Shown one piece after another: positions 6,295 to 8,564 of a DNA stretch of 8,564 bases (position 1 is its first letter; every line of letters begins with the position of its first letter). The notes below the pieces were generated by a model. That model was not told the origin of the DNA. It was given only the letters and a program-made list of their open reading frames with translations, and ran no database searches. A program made the position numbers and the translations under genes. Source of the stretch: Betaproteobacteria bacterium (GTDB lineage: Bacteria > Pseudomonadota > Gammaproteobacteria > Burkholderiales > Nitrosomonadaceae); NCBI GenBank assembly GCA_022601315.1, contig JAHZIU010000058.1:1-8564 (forward strand), given 5' to 3'.

Positions 6295-6376
6295 ATCAAT
6301 TTGAAGAAATTCGGATGGTAACAAATATCAGGGTAACGCACACAGTTTGTTACAATTACGCTTTATTCAAATTGAT
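6295..6376 (+). repeat. Nested inverted repeat in the metG leader
   Basis: The outer arms ATCAATTTGAA (6295-6305) and TTCAAATTGAT (6366-6376) are an exact 11-bp inverted pair. Inside them GTAACAAA (6318-6325) and TTTGTTAC (6346-6353) form an exact 8-bp pair. The two pairs are separated by 12 nt on each side, so together they make one symmetric 82-nt structure: an 11-bp stem, a 12 x 12 internal loop with some pairing, an 8-bp stem and a 20-nt loop. It ends 13 nt before the metG ATG and would sit over or beside its translation start. A further GTAAC lies in the loop (6333-6337). It could be an RNA hairpin, a dimeric regulator site or a worn-out mobile repeat. No T run follows, so it is not a standard terminator. 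Confidence 0.5.
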
Positions 6377-6389
6377 TAAGTAATCGTTA

Positions 6390-8498
6390 ATGAACAAGCG
6401 AAAAATCCTGGTAACTTCCGCGCTCCCTTATGCCAATGGCAACATTCACCTGGGTCACTTGGTGGAATATATTCAAACTGATATTTGGGTGCGTTTTCAG
6501 AAGATGCGTGGGCATCATATTTATTATGTTTGTGCTGATGATACGCATGGTACACCAATTATGTTACGTGCTGAGAAAGAAGGTATTACACCGGAAGCGC
6601 TGATTGCCCGTGTACATAATGAGCATTTGGGTGATTTCACAGGATTTAATATTCATTTCGATAATTATTACACGACGCATTCAGATGAAACACGCTATTT
6701 TTCAGAAGATATTTATAATAAGTTGAAGGCGGCAGGGTTGATTGCGGTGCGAAGTATTGAACAGCTTTATGATCCAATAAGGAATATTTTTTTACCTGAT
6801 CGCTATGTGAAAGGGGAATGTCCAAAATGTGCTGCGAAAGATCAGTATGGTGATTCCTGTGAAGTTTGTGGCGCGGCTTATGCGCCAACCGAATTAAAAG
6901 ACCCTTATTCGTCGGTTTCTGGCGCAACGCCGGTTAGGAAATCATCGGAACATTATTTTGTCAGTCTATCTGATAAGCGTTGTGTTGATTTTTTACGTCA
7001 GTGGGCATGCGAAACAGATCATCTCCAACCTGAAGCGGCCAATAAGATGCGTGAATGGCTTGGGGAGGCTGATGATAATAAATTATCAGATTGGGATATT
7101 TCCCGTGATGCACCTTATTTTGGTTTTGAAATCCCCGATGCGCCAGGTAAATATTTTTATGTATGGCTGGATGCGCCGGTTGGTTATATGGGTAGCTTCA
7201 AGAATTTATGTGTAAAAAATAATATTGATTTTGATGAATTCTGGCGCAAAGATTCTGACACTGAGCTTTATCATTTTATCGGTAAGGATATACTTTATTT
7301 TCATGCGTTATTTTGGCCTGCGATGTTGGAAAATGCCGGCTACCGAACACCCACAAAAATATTTGCGCATGGTTTTCTTACCGTGAATGGTGAGAAAATG
7401 AGTAAATCTCGTGGTACTTTTATTTCCGCAGAAAGCTATTTACAGCAAAAATTAAATCCGGAATGGCTGCGTTATTACTATGCGGCCAAACTAAATGGGT
7501 CCTTGGAGGACATTGACTTGAATCTGGATGATTTTGTGGTACGCGTCAATTCGGATTTGGTCGGAAAATTTGTCAATATTGCCAGCCGGTGTGCTGGATT
7601 CATCAGTAAGCGATTCGACGGCAGCTTGGCTGCTGGAGAGCAGTACCAAGTCATGCGAACGTTTGTCGATGCGCACTTTGCGTCTTGGCGACCCGAAGTG
7701 ATTGAAAAAGCATTTGAAGACAGAGATTTTTCTACGGCTGTACGGCAAGTAATGAAATTTGCAGATGAAGCGAATGAAATGATCCATGAATTGGCGCCTT
7801 GGGAAATTGCCAAAGACGCTGATCGTAGCGATGAATTGCAACGTGTTTGTAGTTTAGGGATACAACTTTTTTATCTGCTTTCATGTTATTTAAAACCCAT
7901 TTTGCCCGAAACCGTCAAACACATTGAAACGTTCTTGAATTGTGAACCATTAACCTGGCCTGAACTTAAGGATGGACAGCCAGTCTCTGATTTGCTATTG
8001 CCAGCAGGGCACACCATCAATGTTTATCAACATTTGATGACACGTATCGACCCTAAACAAGTGGATGCTTTGGTAGTTGCCAATAAAGAAAGTCTTACGC
8101 AGTCTGGCGGCACGCATTCGCGTACGCGACATGCGGAAAGACAACAACATGCTATTGTTCCTATTGCAGAAACAATTTCTATTGATGACTTCAAGAAAAT
8201 TGATTTGCGCATCGCTAAAATTGTTAGCGCCGAACATGTAGAAGGAGCGGACAAATTATTAAAGCTGACACTGGATATAGGCACTGAACAGCGTACTGTC
8301 TTTGCAGGTATTAAGTCTGCTTATGACCCTTCACAATTAATAGGGCGCTTTACGGTGATGGTGGCCAATTTGGCGCCACGCAAAATGAAGTTTGGCCTAT
8401 CGGAAGGTATGGTGCTTGCAGCTGGTGGGGATGATGCCAAGGAACTGTATATTTTGACACCCGACGATGGAGCGCAAGCAGGGATGCGCGTTACGTAA
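6390..8498 (+). CDS. metG: Methionyl-tRNA synthetase
   Basis: A complete 702-residue class I aminoacyl-tRNA synthetase that charges tRNA-Met with methionine using ATP. The Rossmann catalytic core carries [14 protein letters not shown] (10-23), with HLGH (20-23) as the HIGH motif, and [10 protein letters not shown] (48-57). The zinc knuckle in the connective domain has C144, C147, C157 and C160 (CPKC and CEVC). [17 protein letters not shown] residues lie at 254-266, and GEKMSKSRG (334-342) holds the KMSKS loop. The anticodon-binding helical domain covers roughly 385-545 and includes [10 protein letters not shown] (466-475). A hydrophilic linker (about 560-592) leads to a C-terminal EMAPII/Trbp111-like tRNA-binding domain (594-702: [46 protein letters not shown]), which also supports dimerisation. 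It is slightly longer than E. coli MetG (677). No clear Shine-Dalgarno precedes ATG 6390; the nested inverted repeat ends 13 nt upstream. It is divergent from apbC, and another gene appears to follow after 10 bp. Confidence 0.98.
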   Translation: MNKRKILVTSALPYANGNIHLGHLVEYIQTDIWVRFQKMRGHHIYYVCADDTHGTPIMLRAEKEGITPEALIARVHNEHLGDFTGFNIHFDNYYTTHSDETRYFSEDIYNKLKAAGLIAVRSIEQLYDPIRNIFLPDRYVKGECPKCAAKDQYGDSCEVCGAAYAPTELKDPYSSVSGATPVRKSSEHYFVSLSDKRCVDFLRQWACETDHLQPEAANKMREWLGEADDNKLSDWDISRDAPYFGFEIPDAPGKYFYVWLDAPVGYMGSFKNLCVKNNIDFDEFWRKDSDTELYHFIGKDILYFHALFWPAMLENAGYRTPTKIFAHGFLTVNGEKMSKSRGTFISAESYLQQKLNPEWLRYYYAAKLNGSLEDIDLNLDDFVVRVNSDLVGKFVNIASRCAGFISKRFDGSLAAGEQYQVMRTFVDAHFASWRPEVIEKAFEDRDFSTAVRQVMKFADEANEMIHELAPWEIAKDADRSDELQRVCSLGIQLFYLLSCYLKPILPETVKHIETFLNCEPLTWPELKDGQPVSDLLLPAGHTINVYQHLMTRIDPKQVDALVVANKESLTQSGGTHSRTRHAERQQHAIVPIAETISIDDFKKIDLRIAKIVSAEHVEGADKLLKLTLDIGTEQRTVFAGIKSAYDPSQLIGRFTVMVANLAPRKMKFGLSEGMVLAAGGDDAKELYILTPDDGAQAGMRVT

Positions 8499-8508
8499 AT
8501 TATTATTA

Positions 8509-8564
8509 ATGGACAGCCATATTACTGATCAGATTAAGCAATTGGAATTAACACTGTTGCACAC
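8509..8564 (+). CDS. Start of a probable downstream gene, cut by window edge
   Basis: An open frame begins at ATG 8509-8511, 10 bp after the metG stop, and runs to the window end: MDSHITDQIKQLELTLLH plus part of a codon. The opening helix pattern (ITDQIKQLE-x-TLLH) resembles the N-terminus of small DUF4440/NTF2-like proteins as I recall them, but 18 residues are too few to assign a family. No Shine-Dalgarno is visible in the AT-rich gap, so translation may depend on coupling to metG. Confidence 0.42.
   Translation, partial: MDSHITDQIKQLELTLLH

Noticed and set aside
6147..6341. 64-codon minus-strand frame in the apbC-metG gap
   Set aside because: Basic, low-complexity translation with no domain; the frame crosses the nested inverted repeat and has no good Shine-Dalgarno. 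Best read as intergenic.
7478..7841. Two overlapping 111-116-codon minus-strand frames within metG
   Set aside because: Both are antisense to the anticodon-binding part of metG, in two frames at once, and neither has family motifs.

Overview
The window reads as the chromosome of a moderately AT-rich betaproteobacterium. The best guess is a Nitrosomonas-like ammonia oxidiser. This rests on the metG / mrp(apbC) / dcd housekeeping block next to exosortase-associated (PEP-CTERM/EpsH) sugar transferases, and on overall protein similarity as I remember it. No database search was run, so the genus is inference.

Left part (1-3981): a piece of an exopolysaccharide locus. On the minus strand three genes run leftward as a probable operon: a GT4-fold glycosyltransferase of the exosortase-A-associated type (1094-2317), a class I SAM-dependent methyltransferase (299-1045), and the start of a NodB-type polysaccharide deacetylase that runs off the left edge (1-306, overlapping the methyltransferase by 8 bp). 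A 461-bp AT-rich divergent promoter region separates this operon from a second glycosyltransferase on the plus strand (2779-3981), which matches the PEP-CTERM/EpsH1-associated sugar transferase family. Together they would build, methylate and deacetylate a surface glycan. The exosortase itself, the chain-length and export proteins and any PEP-CTERM substrate are not in the window.

Middle (3982-4450): a 469-bp stretch without an intact gene, which is a small graveyard of insertion sequences. It holds a 182-bp element with 17-bp perfect terminal inverted repeats, an apparent 5-bp target duplication (TTAAT) and a 45-codon open tail ending in its right repeat. This looks like an internally deleted IS1380-type element. 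Immediately beside it, in the opposite direction, is a decayed fragment resembling the C-terminus of an IS5-type transposase.

Right part (4451-8564): housekeeping genes. dcd (dCTP deaminase) and mrp/apbC (P-loop ATPase, iron-sulfur carrier) form a minus-strand pair with a 16-bp gap. mrp has a GTG start backed by a strong Shine-Dalgarno. Divergent from them is full-length metG (methionyl-tRNA synthetase with zinc knuckle and C-terminal tRNA-binding domain). It is preceded by an unusual nested inverted repeat of 82 bp in its leader and followed after 10 bp by the first 18 codons of another probable gene cut by the window edge.

No rRNA, tRNA, CRISPR array, phage gene or convincing rho-independent terminator was seen. 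The points most worth checking are the deleted IS element, the nested palindrome before metG and the methyltransferase/deacetylase pair of the polysaccharide locus.
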